64,000 nt of DNA from Hetaerina americana. Taxonomy: Eukaryota; Arthropoda; Insecta; Odonata; Calopterygidae. Location of the stretch: NCBI GenBank assembly GCA_022747635.1, contig JAKTNV010000116.1, positions 382,001-446,000 of the forward strand, read 5' to 3'. Shown here piece after piece: positions 34,344 through 48,400 of the stretch. Numbering within the stretch: position 1 is the stretch's first letter; every line of letters begins with the position of its first letter. Position numbers and translations under genes: made by a program. A model generated the notes under the pieces. That model was not told the origin of the DNA and did no database searches. It was given only the letters and a program-made list of their open reading frames with translations.

Positions 34344-34379
34344 CAATCCTGATTCTAATGCAACTTAGAATCAGGATTG
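34344..34379. repeat. 15-bp perfect hairpin
   Basis: CAATCCTGATTCTAA at 34344-34358 pairs exactly with 34365-34379 across a 6-nt loop. Confidence 0.85.
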
Positions 34380-34540
34380 CCACGCGTAACATTGCCAAGC
34401 GTAACCACACTGGTTGTAATGCACAGTTATTAAAGAAAGTTTTTTAGGTTGAAAATGGTCTTCCTCTTGAGCAATGGCAAATAATTAGATATGTTTTTCC
34501 AGTAAAAAGCTAATAAAACGTTTTTTCGGATTATATTTCT

Positions 34541-34545
<5 letters not shown>

Positions 34546-34601
<56 letters not shown>
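34546..34601. repeat. (TA)n array
   Basis: About 28 uninterrupted TA units. A second array lies 190 bp away. Confidence 0.95.
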
Positions 34602-34604
<3 letters not shown>

Positions 34605-34789
34605 TAAACATGTAACTGTATTTTAATGCTTATATTTGTTATCAAACTTTAACTGTTGTAATCTTCAATAATATCACGTGATTCAAGATTTTTTTTCAAA
34701 GTTTATCGGATGAAAGAATAATTTTTTCGTTTTTCGGTTTTGGTTTGATTCAATCTTTTTCGGTGTTTTTTCACCCCCGTTACCGTTCT

Positions 34790-34793
<4 letters not shown>

Positions 34794-34859
<66 letters not shown>
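34794..34859. repeat. (TA)n array
   Basis: About 33 TA units. The DNA between this and the preceding array is not an inverted repeat, unlike the TA-bounded modules at 18.6 and 29.3 kb. Confidence 0.95.
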
Positions 34860-34862
<3 letters not shown>

Positions 34863-37800
34863 AGTTCTTTACAATTTGGGGCCTATGTTGGGGATCGCAT
34901 ACGTGCATGCGCTTTTTTTTTCCTCCCCAGACACCGCAGGTACCATAAGGTGACGATTTTTAATCTAACGGTTACACAAGGACCTATGAAGCATAGTTCA
35001 CTTTCAAAGTGGAATTTGTATGTGAAGTAAACAAATTTATCTGATAACTTAACAAGACAGCTTTAGGGATATCAATGATGCTTCGTACAAAATGGACAAA
35101 CGATTCGATGCACCGATGTTGACGTGCGAATTATGAATTAGCGTTTCCGAATAGAGACGACAATGTATGGTGAGTGCCGTTGATTTTTGTCCGCATAGTG
35201 TGCGTGTGTTTGCTGAATATTCTAACGCACAATACCGAACACGGCCCTGGGGACAATGGGTCGGATGTGAGTCCCGAACAGTATGCCTTCACGCTCGATG
35301 ATTTCCCACATTAGCTGGCTCATGGAGAGGGATTCTGGAACTGGAAGAACGGGTGTGTTTTATCGGTCGCTATGAGGTGTGCGCGCGTCCAGAAGAAGGT
35401 CGTAATCCACTTTCACTTTGCCCTCACCGTCGGCGAATGTTTCCGCTCGACATGCTGACGGGAATTTTAATTCCACCGCGGGACTCGGTCGAAGAGCACC
35501 CGGCTGCTCCGCCGGCCGACTTGAAGGGAAATGTTTTTGTCGTGGATGGATGAAAATGCCGCTACTTAACTCATCAACGAAAAAAAAGAAACGGCTCAGA
35601 AAATTTGAAGAAAATTCATGGAATGGACGTCTCGCTCGAATTTACGGCATGATGGATCACCGGATTAAGGCCGAAAACGGAGAAAAATAGATGATACCTC
35701 CGATGGCCTTGTACTTTCTCATGAGGGACCCTTCTCTTAGAAGGTGTTTTTCCTAATTAGAGATCTCTTGGGCACTAGTTTTTGGTGCCATGTTGCATAT
35801 GATAGGCTTTTTTAAATATGTAAGTACGAGTTGTTGGTACAATAAAACGTTTTTAGACTGTACAATGTGGAATTGTTTCATCTTGAAATGTTAGAGAAGA
35901 AGACTATCACAAATTTCACATAAAAATTTATTCAACACTACCCCGGTTTTATGATTCCATCAGATCCGTAACAAACTATCGCTAAGTTTCACAAAACAAA
36001 ATGGGACATTTAAAGGGTTGCTCTCGCCTATCCGTTCAGTATTGAATTACTTCTCAGCGCCTTCGGAAAATTAATGCATGCCCACTCAATTAAGTTCTTC
36101 TACATTATTTGTCCTTTTGTAATGACAACACAAATAATATTAACTAAATGGGATACGTGGGCGATTGTATACAATTTACCACCGACAGCCCGCGATACGA
36201 CCTAGAGACCGCAATGAGACTTTTGGATTGTTTTCAATTGGCTGAACCTGCGGAGAATACACTAAATCTATTCCTGATGCCGGACGAATCCTGGGCCTCT
36301 GTGCTAGCAATCGGGTGCGTTGTCCACTACAGTGACTAGGTAGGACAAAAGTTCGAGTGATGCGCTGAGTTAGGCATGAAGCAAAATAACTAATTGTGAT
36401 AACTATTTTATGCATAATGAACTTAACTTCAACACGTATCGGTTCCATGCATTTCAAAATATTCTCAAAAATATGTGAAACGTTGAAAAACTGCTCCCAT
36501 TCATTTGCGTAGTTTGGTAAACTGCTCGTATATCGTATCACGTATCCTATAAAAAAATCTGGCCTGAATACTTTACATTTCTGTAAGGCCATTTATTTCT
36601 TGTTGAACATAAACCCTACATCACAGGAGTCAATTCAGTCATCATTTGTCAATATTTATGAATAATATTCTGGTTGAAAGCTGTCTAAAATGAATGAATC
36701 ATAGCAGTCGTTTTTTTAGTGTCGGCAATCTAAAGATTCCCTATTTTAGGGCAAGGTTCAGTTAGAGGTGGAATAGGGTCTGCATACGGTTGCAGAGGTG
36801 CTTTAGTCAGGCCCATGGGCAAATAAATAATACCTTTTTGAACTTCTATTACAACAGATGTATGCGGTCATGGAAGGCTAATTAAAAGAGCACGTAGCCA
36901 GCGAGCGCTTCGGAGCCTGTCAATCCAGCCCTTGCCAAAAATGTTTGCCTACCTATAGGACAGCTAACTTTTCATAAAACATGATGGTACTAAAAACACC
37001 GCCGCTTCTTTTACTATTACACTTAAAACCAACTGCCGCGATTTTTTATTTATCACCAATTGTCAGAGAAAACAGCTGTTCACAAACAACTAAATGCAGC
37101 ATTAGCTCTAAATAAGTGAATCTGAATTACGTGCATCACCATACTTACTTACGTTATCCTGTCATATTCGTTAGGTTTCTGAAGGGAGAACATTCTTAAT
37201 TCCAAATTGATCTAATGAATACCTCTCACGTTCTTAATCTGATACCCTCACAAAAGTCAAAACAGTCTCCCTCTTAAAAAATCGTTTTATCAATTAGTTT
37301 CGCATTCTATCGTGTGGAATTTAGTTAAAACTATCGGGAAATAATAAAACCAAGATTCACACTGCTAATATACCTCTGATGGTAATTATATATGCTTTCG
37401 AAGTGGCTCAAGTACAGGAATATGGCTAAGAATGACAATGCGTGTGGAATGGAGAAAACGTAATGTAACTTCATAGCCAATTCATGCTAACACTTAATGA
37501 TATAGATTACCAAAAGAATGTCTATCTAATCCATTAGTTTAATGCTGATATTTTCATAATACTCAACGGGTCTGTAGACACATTTCAATTTCCCAATTGC
37601 CTACTACTAATGTGTCCTGGCAATGAGAGTAGTCTTTTGCTCCGTGGAGAGTCAAAAACATTTCTGCGATTCTACGTTCAAAAATATGCCCTGCAATTAA
37701 TCTGTCGGATAGAGGGCAAATGTAGCTATTTAAATTTTGCAATCTCCGCAAGTAATGGCAAATCATGCTGCAGCCATTCCCCTAAATGCACGAACGCTCT

Positions 37801-40168
37801 CATTCTCTACTTCGGTCGCGTCACCATTTTTTCCCTGCGATCACTTCTCTATAAAGTCGTCGTCGCGAATAAACCTCAACCAGTTGTTGCATAAGATTCC
37901 TTTTCAAGAATCGCAATCAATTGAGTTTTCCCTTTTTCTTTTCTTCGTTCTTCTGTTTCGCTGAACACGATCATTCCGATTTTGAGAAGTGTGATCTGCC
38001 CGCATAGGTACATATTTACTTGCACGTCATTCGTTGAAATGTGCGCTTCCTTCCTGCCTCACTTGATCCCATCATAATGCTTCAGTTTCAATTCACAGTT
38101 CGGCCAATTTCCTCGTCAAATCAAGAGGGCGTGCGAATACAAACACTATTTCTAAAGAGACCAGAACAAAGTATCGATTGCGTAGAGTGGGTTGATATTT
38201 TTTAAAGCTATGTAGTTATTTCATGCTTCCATTCCGGCTGTTTGTCAGGCTCGTTCAGGTATGCTAAACGGTTATGGGCTGTTTCTCCACCTACCCATCC
38301 TTGAAAATCTTTTCAGCTCCTATTGATTCACGGCGAAAAAAACACCATCCGCATTTCTCGAGGCGAAATCTTGGGTGAAAATTCTTCGTCCGCTCCCCCT
38401 CCCGGATGTCCCTCTCTATCGCGCGCCGCCCCTTATATGAATGATACGTATGGCAGAGAACAACATGCACAAGAAAGATGCTTGCATGTCAACTTTTTCA
38501 GATGAAGTAAGTGAAATACAAAGAATTATTGGTGGATGTTTTTCAAGATGGATGCATAAAGAGCTCTGAATGTACTCATGGAAATACCAGATTTTATATA
38601 CCACTTTCAGTAACTTTATTGGCTGTGAAATTGCATTAATACTTGTAATTATACATTTGCGATGAAATAACTGGAAAGTAAATAAGCCAATTGCTACAGT
38701 AAATTAATCACTAACGAGGGGTAAATACTGATTTGAACATTTTTTACGAAATGCGAAGACCTCTTTAACTCATCACATTGGATTAAAATCCGAAGCAATA
38801 TGCGATGTATTCCGTAGGCCTTATGCCGCAGATTTGTCTTAGAATCCCCGAACATTTAACTTGAGCTGGACGGACACAAACTCGTCCGGTATGACTAATA
38901 ATATAATTTCAATCGGAAGCTTTGCCGTTATCCTTTATGTTACCATAAAAATATTCATTGACAACCCAAATTAAGAACTTTTGCCCGGGTTGTTTTAAAG
39001 CCTTGCAATTTCCTTGATAGCGCTTCACAAAACGTAACAATGAACTTCGATTCTGAAAGATGAGGGCCGCCTTTCCCGGGATGTCTCCCGCAAATATCTC
39101 AATATCAACAAGCAACATGGAATTCCACCTAAGAAACTTTGCCTTAAACAAATTACGATCAATTTTTTCTCACACCTTGAGGTAATCCGACACCAGGATT
39201 TACTTCGGATCTTAAAACACAAGAATTTTTGTTCTTTTCCGTTAATTAAGAACTATTTCCGTTCTGACTACAAGAATTCGCCTTAATCATCATATTTTTA
39301 GAACACATGAGGATCAATGCCCTCTTTAGTTCTAGAAGCTTGTGTAACGGGAACACAACCCATAAATCAATGGCTTACGAAATAATATTATTAAAGCTGA
39401 AATAAATATATTTTTAGTTACTTCTGATAAATATTTTAGTACAAGTCACGCATTTTCCGTATAATTTAATGGCAGAACTCTAATTTGTATCGTTATTTAT
39501 TGCCTTCGACCAAAGGTGCTTCGATATAACAAAATTATTTATCACAGTTATTAAAAATAAAATATTTTGAAACACTTATGCATTTTGTTCTCGTAGTCGA
39601 TCCATTGAATATAATGGGATAAGATCGACAAATCCGTTGCAAAATCGCAATGCCGTTTACGTATAAACATGAAATTGTCGAGTAAAAAAAAGTGTCTTTA
39701 ACGCAGTCGGACTCAATCATACATTAACGCGATAATAACTGTTTCTATTTGCAGGAATATTTGAGATTTTTATAAGTTTAATCTACCTGTATGGATTTCG
39801 AAATTGTTTTGTCAAAAAAAAATTGTAATTTGGCAAAAATAATCAATACTTATAATATTTCGATGAACTGACAACTCATCCATTATATTTATGTGGCCCG
39901 ATTACATAAATGGGCGCATGGTAGACATGAGCTCCGCGCTCTTGCTGCTTCACTTGCAATAACTAACAAAGATGAAATTCCAATATTAGCATCATAGTTC
40001 ATATCTTTGCTTAACTAGATTTTAGAGAAAAAATACTTTACTTTGAGCAATAGATGCTTGATTTTGAAATATTTGGTCCAAAGAGCTCAAGAATTTTATC
40101 CGAACTCAAGATCACTTTCTGGATCAAAAATGAAAATTATAATTTAAGTAACTCCGAGTGGTTAATAT

Positions 40169-40172
<4 letters not shown>

Positions 40173-40234
<62 letters not shown>
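40173..40234. repeat. (TA)n array
   Basis: About 31 TA units, lying within the presumed intron downstream of the large minus-strand exon. Confidence 0.95.
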
Positions 40235-40240
<6 letters not shown>

Positions 40241-40438
40241 TATATTTATTGCTGGTCCACTAAAATCTGTAACACCAGCCCTGGTAACTTTAAGTTCCAG
40301 GCTTCCAATTCTGTCAAGAATATGAATGTTGTTTCCCCTATGATTTGAAGTTAGACGATGCGATATAACTGAAGTCATTGAGGCACCTAAAAGTCATCTC
40401 CAACACATTTACCATAAATTATTAAAACGAATAGTTTT

Positions 40439-40444
40439 ACTCAC
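40439..40444 (-). other. Splice donor of the large exon
   Basis: On the minus strand the sequence reads AGAAGG|GTGAGT, a consensus 5' splice site. The intron GT is at 40444-40443. The exon end falls exactly between codons (phase 0), and the frame hits a stop only 11 codons into the presumed intron. Confidence 0.75.
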
Positions 40445-43400
40445 CCTTCTCTCCTCCGCTGATGCATATCCGTCTGTGCGGTCCTTCCTCCTGTCGTACG
40501 TAGACTTGTTGTAGTCACTGGTAACGCCACCCTTCTCCTCCGTAGTCTCCTTAACACCACTCTTTCTGGAGAATAGATTCCTAAACCCTCTTTTCTTCTT
40601 CTCCTCTCCCTCTTTCTCTCCCTTCTTTCCTTTTCCTTTCTTATCCACAGCGTATTGATCTTCCTCCTCAATGAGAGCTGATGTGTCCTTTTTCTTAAGC
40701 GTAGCTTCCCCTTTCTTCTGGTAACGCCTACTGCTGCTTGTAACTGTTGTGTTGTTGTTACGGTCGTCACATTCATCGATGTCTGAGTGACTACCACCTC
40801 CTTTGCCGTTCACCCTCTGTTCTTCCTCCTCCAGGTCTTCCAGGCGCCCTTTCCCTTTTTCTTTCCCACTTCTAGGACGCCTGAAGTGGCTTTCATCACC
40901 GTCCTGCGGGTGTCCATTTCTTTCTTCTACTTCCTCCTCTTCTTCCTCTTCGTACCCCTCCGAGGTTCGCCGTCTCCTCCGTCGACGCTCCCTATGGTAG
41001 TAGCTCTCTTGCACCTTTGATTCCTCAACGATCAACTGTTGGTCGTGGCCGCTGTGCTTGTCGTCCGACGAGGGTGCCCAGTGGCGTATTAAAACTGAGG
41101 AAGTCGGAAGATCCGCGTCTCTTCGTTTATCTGCAGCGCGCACCAGACGGGTGGAGGCCATGGAGGAGGAACTCACATTGCCACCTTTGTTGTTGGTGAC
41201 TGTGGTTGTAGTGGAACCACTCCCCCTGCGCTTATCCTGAAGGGCCATGCTGTCCTCTGGACTGGCACCATAGTAAAAGAAGCGATCTTTTGAACCACTA
41301 ATTCCCGGATTATCGTTTGTAATCGTAACACGCGAGATGTTGTTACAGCTTCCACCAATCTGCGCAGAGCGGAGGTTCGGCCCTCCATTCATCACAATTT
41401 TTGCGGTCACTCCCTCGCCCACAGTCATTTTTCCTCCAGTTTTGGGCCTCCTCCTCCCAGAGCCACCCACACCAGAATCATTTTCAATGCCTGAATCGAA
41501 AAGGTCCTTTCTGTTGTAACCAAGCCCTTTGTTAAACTCCGCCTTGTTAAGGCCGTAGTCGAGGCTGCCCCGGCGATAAGTGCGGTCTACGGCGTCGTCT
41601 TCATCGTCTTCGTCAAACCTCTTGTAATTCTCGATTCTCCTGGGGTCGGAAGCCTTTTGAATCAACTTTCCATGGCGGCGAGTCCTGTAGTCACCGTCGT
41701 AATCCACTTTCCCGGAGTCGGCTGCTCTGGAGGAAGTACTCCGGTGGTGATGGGTGTAATATGAGGTGGACGTCACTCCTCCCGCCCCCACTCCACCCCC
41801 ACCGCCAATCCTCATCATGTCCCCAGCGATTCCCTCGTCCTCCTCCTCCTCCTCCCCCGCGGCTTTCGTCTTCTCCTCCTCGTATTCCTCCTCTTCTTCT
41901 TCTTCCTCGCCTTCCGAACCGAGACGTTTCCTCCCCTTGGGCCGCGTGTAAATCCTTCCTGCACCCTCTGCGGCAACCACGACTGGCACCTTCTCCACTC
42001 GCTGGTGATTCAACACTGAGGTGTGGACAGTTCTCTTAACTCCGCCGCCCCCGGTTCTCGAGGACGGCCCACCCCCTTCACCTCCTCCGCCACCATCCCG
42101 CCCACTGACCACCACCTGCGCGTAGATTACCTCCTTCCCTCCGCGTGGGATTCGCTGATCGAGGCCGCCTATTCCGTCCGAGTCAACCCCGTTCCTCGGA
42201 TGGGCGGCCGACTTGGCTAAAGAGGTCTGCACATTGCTCGGGTCCGTATAAGAGAAGGGCCGGTTGTTGTTGTGATTCACAATATAGTCGTCGGTACCAT
42301 ATGCGTCCATGAGTGTGGTAGCGTAACCCCTCCCCACCACCGGAGGGGGGCCCTTGGGTCGCCTAGTGATGCTAAGCTGCTGCGCCAGTCCCGTGACCGT
42401 GCCCCGCGTGAGCGGCGGGCGGTCGGCGGGCATTTGACTACTGTGCACCATCTTGTCAGCCGTTAAAGTCACCACGCCGCGCGTCGAAGTCTCCTCCCCC
42501 ACCTCCCCCCCGTAGTCCTCCTTGGTCAAGGAGTCCAAGCTGCTCTCCGCCCGATCGCTGCTGCGGAGCAACGAATCCCCGCTGGCTCCACCGTCCTCCC
42601 TCGCCGCCGAGTCCTTCGGGATGCTGCGACTCTCACCGCCGTTGGACCGCGCGCTGAAATAATCTCCACCTCCTCCGGAGGCTGGCCCTGCTATCACGGG
42701 AGTCGTAGCCTCTATGATCGGGGAGAGAGCTTTCTTCTTTCGCCGTTCCCTCGGCGGCCTCTCGAGGGAGGAGTAGTCGGTCGTGCTCGCCCCTCCACCC
42801 TCCTCGCTGCTGAACGTCACCACGGCGGGGAGTGGAGCCCCGTCGACGGAGGATTGCGGCGGGAGGGGAGGGGATATGAGGAGTCGGGGGGGAGGCTGGG
42901 CGCGCCGGTGTTTCCGTCGGTTGAGTAGGAGTAGGGGAATCGCGGCCTTGCCACCGCCGCCCCCTCCCGCCGCTCCTCCGCCTCCTCCTCCACCCTTCGG
43001 TAAGGGGAGGGTCGTGCAGGTGACCCTGTCGGCCTCGCGCAAAACTTTCCTCGCCTCCTTGGCCAATGCCTGGCGAGAGTGCGGTGGATCCAGACGTCGG
43101 ACGAGACCGGCGGAGGGGTCAGGGGGTGGTGAGGGGGCGGGTCGGTGCCTCCGCTTGAAGGAGCCGCTCCCGAATCTGCCCCTTTCGCCCAGGTAGGAAG
43201 GGATCCGCTTGACCCTAACGTCCCGGTGGAAGGACACTCGCTTGCTGCCGCTGGCTGTTGTGGCGACGGTGGCGGAGGAGGATGATCCAGTGGACGTCAC
43301 GGAGCGTCGGGAGCGGAGGGAAGAGGATCTACGGAGCAGGGGGAGGGGCGGGCGTCGGCCGACGAGGAGTCTACTGCTGCTTGGAATGGCAGCGCTGCTC

Positions 43401-43530
43401 GGAGGGTTGTGCATCCTGCAGCCCCGGGCATTTCTCCCGCGGGAAACCCTTAAAATGACGGCACAAGGGTCTCCATGGTCATGACTACGCTTCCCGTTCG
43501 CTATTTCCTCATCGCGCACCAATCCTCCCT
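40445..43530 (-). CDS. Large exon of an unidentified low-complexity protein
   Basis: An open frame of more than 1020 codons ending at a consensus donor. The role is unknown and I do not recognise the family. Numbering from codon 43522: a Ser/Arg/Pro-rich start, a distinctive basic block KRVSFHRDVRVKRIP (94-108), Gly runs (177-191), acidic Glu runs (539-562 and 857-866), an Arg run (846-852) and a Lys-rich end with KKKRGFRNLFSRKS (975-988). No signal peptide, membrane segment or enzyme motif is visible; it looks disordered, possibly a cytoskeletal or signalling scaffold, which is a guess. The codon at 43522 is TTG, so either the exon begins at a 3' splice site just upstream (AG at 43532-43531 after a pyrimidine tract) or translation starts at the first ATG, 43414 (residue 37). 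An in-frame stop lies at about 43560. Confidence 0.65.
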
Positions 43531-44800
43531 CTCGCGTGGAAGGGTAAAAATACTTTTGTTATTCCAATGAAAAATGCAGTCTTTTTCAGATGTGTCTTTA
43601 GGGTCTCAAGGCTGGGATTCTAAAGGGAGGAGGGGATAACTGCACGAAGCTTCTCGTTTTCAGGGGTTGTTTTATGTCTCGATCGTGAGAGGATGATGAC
43701 TTTCTTCCACCCTTCTCCCTCCCTCCCCCCTGTTATCCTCCTCGTGATTCCAGAAAAAAACCCGACTGGCGAGTTACGCACCCACTTAATTCGCGTGTGT
43801 CTGCTGGCTCGGGGTCTTTTCTTTTTATCCCTTTTCCGTACCCTTTTCGCCTCACTTGCGAACTTCTTGGAAATTCCTCCACGTGAGGACGCAATATCTC
43901 TTCAACTCCCTTATGTTGTCTCGCCGTGGTCACGTAACTATTCTTCTCCCCTCCTCTCTCCTCCCATTCCGGGCCGACTCACACCCCCGCCTTCTCTCCC
44001 CGCTCCTCCTATCGCATACACGCACACATTGCCACACGCGAAAGCACACAAACACACACGCAGGCGCCGCCAAAAAAACCAAGTACCAGCGATCGAATGC
44101 ACACTTCCTCCTCGTTCGCCCCTTTTCCCCTTCAACTCCAAATCCTACTCCCCCTCAACCCCACCTCCCTGTCCTTCGGATTTTTTCCGCACTCGATCCT
44201 CCCCCTACTCTTTATTTGCGTTTTTCCCTTTCCTGGCGCGCGGATGCGCAGTTGCAGGCGGCTGCAAGCACCAGCCTCCTCCTCCACACCACTCCTCTAC
44301 AAAGACGGTCCGAGGGAGGGGAGGGATGGATGGGGGAAGACAGAGAGAGAGAGCAGGCTGGTGACGTCACGATCCCGCCGTAGTCTGCCTCGCTTGCTCG
44401 CCTTACATGGAGAGAGCTACCTGGGAGATCTGGCAGGAGAAAGAGAGAGGGAGAGAGAAAAAAAAGATTAGGACGCTCAAAAGGGGCGATCCGGGAGTGG
44501 AGGGAGGAGAGTGGTGGTGGAGAAGGGGATTCGGGGTGTTTCGGGGGTGTTCGGGGAGGGGATCGCATGGGCACGCATCGTGTGGAGGGTCGGGAGATGG
44601 GGAAGGAGGGGGAGAGAGGGGAAGAAGTCGATCGAGAGAGCCGAAGGGTGGTGTGGAGGTCGTGCGGAGGTGGGGGTCTTGTGTAGGATATGCCGAGGGA
44701 GAGAGGAGAAGGAAAGGGGTGCTTGGAGGAGGAAGGAGCGACAGCGGAGGAGGGTAGAGGCGAGGAAAGGAATGGTACGGATAAGGATACTATCGCTAAC
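43531..44800. promoter_or_regulatory. GC-rich region upstream of the large exon
   Basis: About 900 bp (43900-44800) rich in C/T on one strand and G/A on the other, with many CpGs, directly upstream of the minus-strand exon. Frames on both strands are compositional. It is a candidate CpG-island promoter or untranslated first exon for that gene, or for a divergent gene. No TATA box or domain decides between these. Confidence 0.35.
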
Positions 44801-45469
44801 ATTCTTTTTATTTCACGATGTGCGAAGGGTATCTTCCATTATTTTGACGAGGAAGCTTTTATAATACAGCACAAAGGGGTCTACGGCACCGTGCATAAAA
44901 TTACATTTTATGCCCTGGATATAAAATCATTTAACACTAATGATTACGGTTGCAGTTCCGTTTATTCGATTTTTTGTTTACAGTGTTCGCGGGAAGTATT
45001 TGTTTTGATAAAACGTTAAAAATTGGAAGAGTGTCTAAAATGTTATCTATTGGTCGGACCATCATCGATTCTTAATAAAGGGAGCCAGAACTGAGTAGGG
45101 CAAGAGATCTACCCTTCCGGACATTTAATACGCGAAAGATATTGAGCATTTAATATACCAACCAATAATGTTACCATTAGTGATATCAGCATCTCTGTGT
45201 CATTCCCACGCGTGGAAATCTCTGCATTTTTCACTCTTCGCGGTAGTTTTGAGACACTGGTATTGGTTCACCAAAACTTAATACCATTGTCATGAGTATC
45301 CCAAATGAGATTCATTTTACGAAAAACTACTAAATAAGAGTAAACTTCAAGGTGCCAGGAATGAAGTCGCGAAACGTTACCATGATTGACAAAAAACACC
45401 ATGTTTTACAATAAATAACGTATTCATTAGAACTATTAGTGAATCTTTTAAATAATATTTTCGTCAATT
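44801..45469. other. Intergenic, no gene recognised
   Basis: AT-rich DNA between the GC-rich upstream region and the decayed LINE copy. No feature is recognised. Confidence 0.5.
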
Positions 45470-48400
45470 TACTATTATTATTAGGTAATATACCGGTTAA
45501 GGTAGATTTTTGGGTGGCCATAGCTACTAAATTAATATTTTATGATTCCTAACAAAATACAATATCCAGTATCCTACTCTATATCAGACCCCTCTTCATC
45601 GCTGAGTATTTCTCCTTCCCTTCATCCCGTCCAACATCCCCATCCGGCTCCTTCCCTTTCTTCGTTTGCCTAACATTCTCCCCTCTATTACAGTCTTCAA
45701 CATCCCACTGCCGGTCAATAACCCCTTCATCCACTTTTCCTGCCTCCATAGGATTCCTCCCAACAAACCCCTGCCCCCGCCCACAATACCAAGTACTTCC
45801 TCATTTGATTTCTTCTCTGTCCATTTCACCTTCTCCATTCTTCTCCAAACCCACAATTCAAAAGCCTCCAGTCTACGTCTATCCTCCTGCTTCAACGACC
45901 ACGTTTCCGCACCGTACATAGCTACGCTCCATATCAAAGTTCTTACGAGTCTTTTCTTAACATCATTACTCAACGTCCCCGTCATCAACTCACTCCTAGT
46001 GAAGGCCTCTTTGCCTAGCGCAATGCTTCTCCTTACCTCCCTACTACTTTGACCGTGATGGTCCAAAATACTTCCGAGATAAGTAAAATGTTCTACCTGC
46101 TCCAGTTTTGCCCTCCTATTTTAATGTTTAGCTTAGCCTTTTTCTTTCTAGAAAATCGCATAACCTTTGTTTTACTAATATTGATTCTCATCCCATACCT
46201 GTCACATCGTATTTCCAATTCACTCAGCAATGCTTGCAACCCCTTGGCTGACTGACAACCTAAAGCTTGGATATCAGCAAACCTAACTGATTTTACAAAT
46301 TCCCCGCTCACTTTCATCCCTACCTCCAGTTCTTCCCATGCCTCTTTAATCATTTCCTCTGCATACAGGTTGAACAGCAACGGTGATAATGGGCAACCCT
46401 GCCTTTCACCTCTTCCTAACACTGCCCATCCGGACTCCCCGTTCCCCACTCGCACCTGAGCAGTCTGAGACATGAAGAGGTTGCGGAGTAGCCTCCAGTC
46501 CCACCAATCTATTCCTATTTTCTGCAATATACTCATTAGTTTTTCCCAATTCACTCCATCAATTGCTTTTTCGAAATCTACGAAACAGGCAAATACCTCC
46601 TGGTTGTGCTCTATATTCCTTTCAATTAATAATCTCATTACTGCAATGGCATCATGCGTACCTCTCCCCTTCCTAAACCCGAACTGATCATCCCCTAGGT
46701 AATCGTTTGCCCTACTCTCCATCCTTTTGTTTATGATCCTGAGAACAACTTTAGCTGCGTGGGATATCAAACTTATAGTCCTGCAGTCCTCACATGATGT
46801 ATCCTTTACCTTTTTCGGAATAGGAACTAAAACTGATCTCACAAAGTCTTCCGGCCAGATTCCTTCCTCATATATACTCCGAATCAGCCCATATAGCCTC
46901 TTCCTCCCACATTTTCATAAGCATTTCAATAGTTCCGTGGGAATGTTATCCACCCCCACGGCCTTATTTAGTTTCATCTCCCTTAAAGGCTTATCTATCT
47001 CATCGTCGTCCATGCCTGGACCTAAGCTATCCTCCTTTACGTCATGTTCCTTTTCAATGTCTAACTTTGTTGGTCTAAGCTCTTAACTATACAGTTCTTC
47101 TATATATTCCTTCCATCTCTCTTGGATCTTTCCTGTGTCAACTATTACCTTACCTGCCTTATCTCTAACTGTTAGCATAGCTCTTCCTTTCTTGCTTCCC
47201 GATAACGATTTAACTTTGCTGTACAGCGCACCGATTTCACCCTTCCTCTGCAGACTTTCCATATCCTCGCACTGCGTCTTCCACCATGCTTCTTTTGCTT
47301 TATTTGTTGCCCGCCTCAATTTATTGTTTGATTCTTTGTACTTCATTTTGCCTAATTCTGTATTTACATTCTTTGATTTTCGCCACTCATCCATCTTTGT
47401 AATACTCTCATCCGTGATCCATGGTTTCCTAGTCCTTTTAGCGTTAACGGCTCCAATAGTGTCTTTTGCGGCTTTAGACAACCCTTTCTTTCTACTTTCC
47501 CATTTTCCTTCGATAGTACTTAGCTCTTTACCATCCTCCATGATTTCCTCTACCGCCTGTTTGTATTCCTTCCTTTTAAAACCATTTAATGCCTCTGCAT
47601 TCCATTTTCTAACTCGCCGCCCCTGCCTTATCTTTTTGAAACAGACGCTACATTTCATAACAACTAAATTGTGATCTGAGTCCGCATCCGCTCCCGGGAA
47701 GCTGTGCAAATTTATCACACTGTTCCTAAACCTGTGTCTAACCAGGATATAATCTAGCTGATATCATCCTGAGTCACCTGGCATTTTCCATGTATACCTG
47801 CGTCTTTTGTGGTGTCTAAACCAAGTGTTGGTGAATACTAACCCCTGTCTCCTGCAGAAGTCAACTGCTTTCTCCCCGCGGTCATTCCTCGTGCCTAAGC
47901 CGTAGTTGCCCACCTCATCACCATCTCTTCCTTCGTCTACCGTCGCATTCATTCCCAAATTACTATCAAATGTTTCCCTGTGGGAACACACGCGATCATG
48001 TCCTCTAACTGAACGTTTATCCTATCGACCTCTTCTTCCTTATGGTTGCTCGGTGGCATGTATACCTGAATAATAACCAAGTTCGTCGGTTCTGCTTCTA
48101 TCTCTTCTGGTAATAATCTATCCGTTACCTGCTCTATGGTGACTACGCTTCTTCCTACCTCTTCATTTAATACTATGGCAACCCCTCGTTGGCTCTCTTC
48201 CCCCCGCATCATATTATTCTGTAATTAACACTCCAGTAATCCCCGCTATCCTCTGTCTCACCTCGCATAGACCCATAATATCTATATTTCCCCTTTCCAT
48301 CTCTCAATTAACATTCTCCAATTTCCCTGTCCTCATCATTGTCCTAACGTTCCACGTTCCTATTCTAATTAATTTGGTCTTCTTCTCCTGCGTCTTCTGT

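Larger units (their letters stand above)
33091..40172. other. Intergenic, no gene recognised
   Basis: About 7 kb of mostly AT-rich DNA. It holds two (TA)n arrays (34546-34601 and 34794-34859), a 15-bp hairpin (34344-34379) and slightly GC-richer stretches near 33880-34080 and 35350-35560. Short open frames show no domains. No RNA gene or transposon is recognised. Confidence 0.45.

Noticed and set aside
43693..44802. Several 120-220 codon frames on both strands upstream of the large exon
   Set aside because: Compositional frames in CT/GA-rich DNA. I treat the region as a possible regulatory or untranslated region instead.
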